This document shows positions 4,459-5,283 of a stretch of 5,283 bases of DNA, piece after piece. The notes beneath the pieces were generated by a model that searched no databases, was not told the origin of the DNA, and worked only from the letters and a program-made list of their open reading frames with translations. Position numbers and translations under genes: made by a program. Position 1 is the first letter of the stretch, and every line of letters starts with the position of its first letter. The stretch is from an uncultured Lacticaseibacillus sp. (GTDB lineage: Bacteria > Bacillota > Bacilli > Lactobacillales > Lactobacillaceae): positions 1 through 5,283 of the forward strand of contig CAKRHU010000141.1 in NCBI GenBank assembly GCA_934339215.1, in the 5' to 3' direction.

Positions 4459-5283
4459 CTTAGCGTATTGAATTAAATTCTGTACCGCGTTAGCATCACG
4501 CTCTAAGCGCGCGCCACATGCATAACAGTAATACTCGTGATGTTTCGTATGATGCAAGGCATTACCAGCTAACGTCAACTTTTCCACGCCAACTTTAATC
4601 TCACCGCACTGACTACAACGTTGCGTGCTTGGATAATAACGATCGACCATCACCAACTCGCGGCCATACCATTCAGCTTTATACTGCAACAACTGTTTGA
4701 AGCGTCCAAACTGTGAGCGATGCAGGTTCTTCGCAAGATGCTTGTTCATCTTCATGCGTTGCGCATCTAAGTCCTCAATGGCAATCGTGCCGTTATCCTG
4801 AATCAGCTGCGTCGTAAACTTTTGCATCAGGTCATTTTGAACCCGGGTGACTTTCTGATAACTGCGCTGCAACTTGGTTATCATTTCGCGATAGTTGTTT
4901 GATCGAAAGTTTTTAGGATTCTCATTGCGTTTACGAGCAAGACGCTGTTGATACAAGGTGATGCGAGCATAGAGGCTGGTTAATTGGTCTGTCAGTACCC
5001 GAATAGCTTTAGTTTGATTGCCATCATTGTAAACAAACTTGCCGATATTGGCATCAACACCGCAGACGCGCTTATTGCTAGGTAAAGGTTTTGATTCGTC
5101 GACTTCAATACTGAGGCTGGCATAGTAGCCATCCGCATCGCGATTTACCGTAGCCTGGCGAATCGGGCCGTCCCACCTCGGCGCTTCTGCTAAACCAATT
5201 GGATACCAGTCGCCTGCATATCCTTGTGGTTTATCCAAACATAGCTTCCCGTCAACAACTGTCGCGCGGTCGGTTTTAAAGAC
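4453..5283 (-). CDS. tnpB: TnpB, RNA-guided endonuclease of IS200/IS605 family, C-terminal 276 residues
   Basis: The frame is open from the right edge to TAG at 4453-4455; about 100 or more N-terminal residues are missing. The TTG at 5238 is internal, since the frame continues upstream with coding-like sequence (FKTDRATVVDGKLCL). All RuvC catalytic residues are present. In fragment numbering these are Asp77 in GVDANIG, Glu170 in IAIEDLD and Asp263 in ERDANAVQNL. A zinc ribbon has Cys223/Cys226 (CSQCG) and Cys253/Cys256 (CYACG). The helical stretch between the first two catalytic residues is of normal length. TnpB uses a guide RNA derived from the element's right end to cut DNA next to a short motif, which helps keep the element in place, and is related to Cas12. 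The visible part shows no stop or frameshift, so the nuclease may be functional. Confidence 0.93.
   Translation of the reverse strand, partial: VFKTDRATVVDGKLCLDKPQGYAGDWYPIGLAEAPRWDGPIRQATVNRDADGYYASLSIEVDESKPLPSNKRVCGVDANIGKFVYNDGNQTKAIRVLTDQLTSLYARITLYQQRLARKRNENPKNFRSNNYREMITKLQRSYQKVTRVQNDLMQKFTTQLIQDNGTIAIEDLDAQRMKMNKHLAKNLHRSQFGRFKQLLQYKAEWYGRELVMVDRYYPSTQRCSQCGEIKVGVEKLTLAGNALHHTKHHEYYCYACGARLERDANAVQNLIQYAKG

Larger units (their letters stand above)
4436..5283 (-). mobile_element. IS200/IS605-type (IS1341-like) element, right part, truncated by the window edge
   Basis: Inferred from the TnpB gene and the hairpin next to its stop. No TnpA is visible; it may lie outside the window, or the element may depend on one in trans. 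The 4436 boundary is approximate and chosen to include the hairpin. This family makes no target duplication and leaves no terminal inverted repeats, so none are expected. Confidence 0.55.

Noticed and set aside
1..5283. CRISPR array, tRNA or rRNA genes
   Set aside because: No regularly spaced repeats, cloverleaf-like sequence or rRNA-like conserved stretch was seen on either strand.

Overview
The window looks like chromosomal accessory DNA from a member of the Lactobacillaceae (Firmicutes). Evidence for this is the strong AGGAGG-type ribosome sites, a TTG start, a surface-protein signal peptide of the lactobacillal WxL type, an Mga-type regulator, an AP2-domain protein of the kind common in lactobacilli and their phages, and an IS200/IS605-type TnpB. 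The genus cannot be fixed from the sequence alone. Every convincing gene is on the minus strand, so the window reads right to left.

From the right edge: (1) 4453-5283 is the C-terminal 276 residues of a TnpB RNA-guided nuclease with an intact RuvC triad and zinc ribbon. A small hairpin at its stop marks the probable right-end region of the element. (2) 3667-4278 is a complete TetR-family regulator with its own promoter (4332-4359) and a Rho-independent terminator (3621-3648). (3) 3228-3620 is non-coding. It holds a perfect 16-bp palindrome flanked by identical 7-bp direct repeats, and a GC-rich leader hairpin just before the next gene. (4) 538-3221 is a three-gene unit: a zinc-ribbon plus AP2-domain DNA-binding protein, an unrecognised 228-residue protein whose ATG overlaps the preceding stop (TAATG), and an Mga-family transcription regulator starting at TTG 1968. 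(5) 509-535 is the terminator of that unit. (6) 175-508 is an AT-rich intergenic region with an 8-bp inverted repeat in the leader of the last gene. (7) 1-174 is the N-terminus of a secreted protein, probably WxL family, running off the left edge.

The most notable observation is that the Mga-type gene carries an in-frame TGA at 682-684. The same frame then stays open for 47 more codons of protein-like sequence, ending at a TGA (538-540) only 2 bases before the terminator stem. The intact gene would encode about 476 residues, so this copy is probably an interrupted allele, or less likely a readthrough product. The three-gene unit suggests a regulatory module, and the surface-protein gene just downstream is a possible target. 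That functional link is inference.
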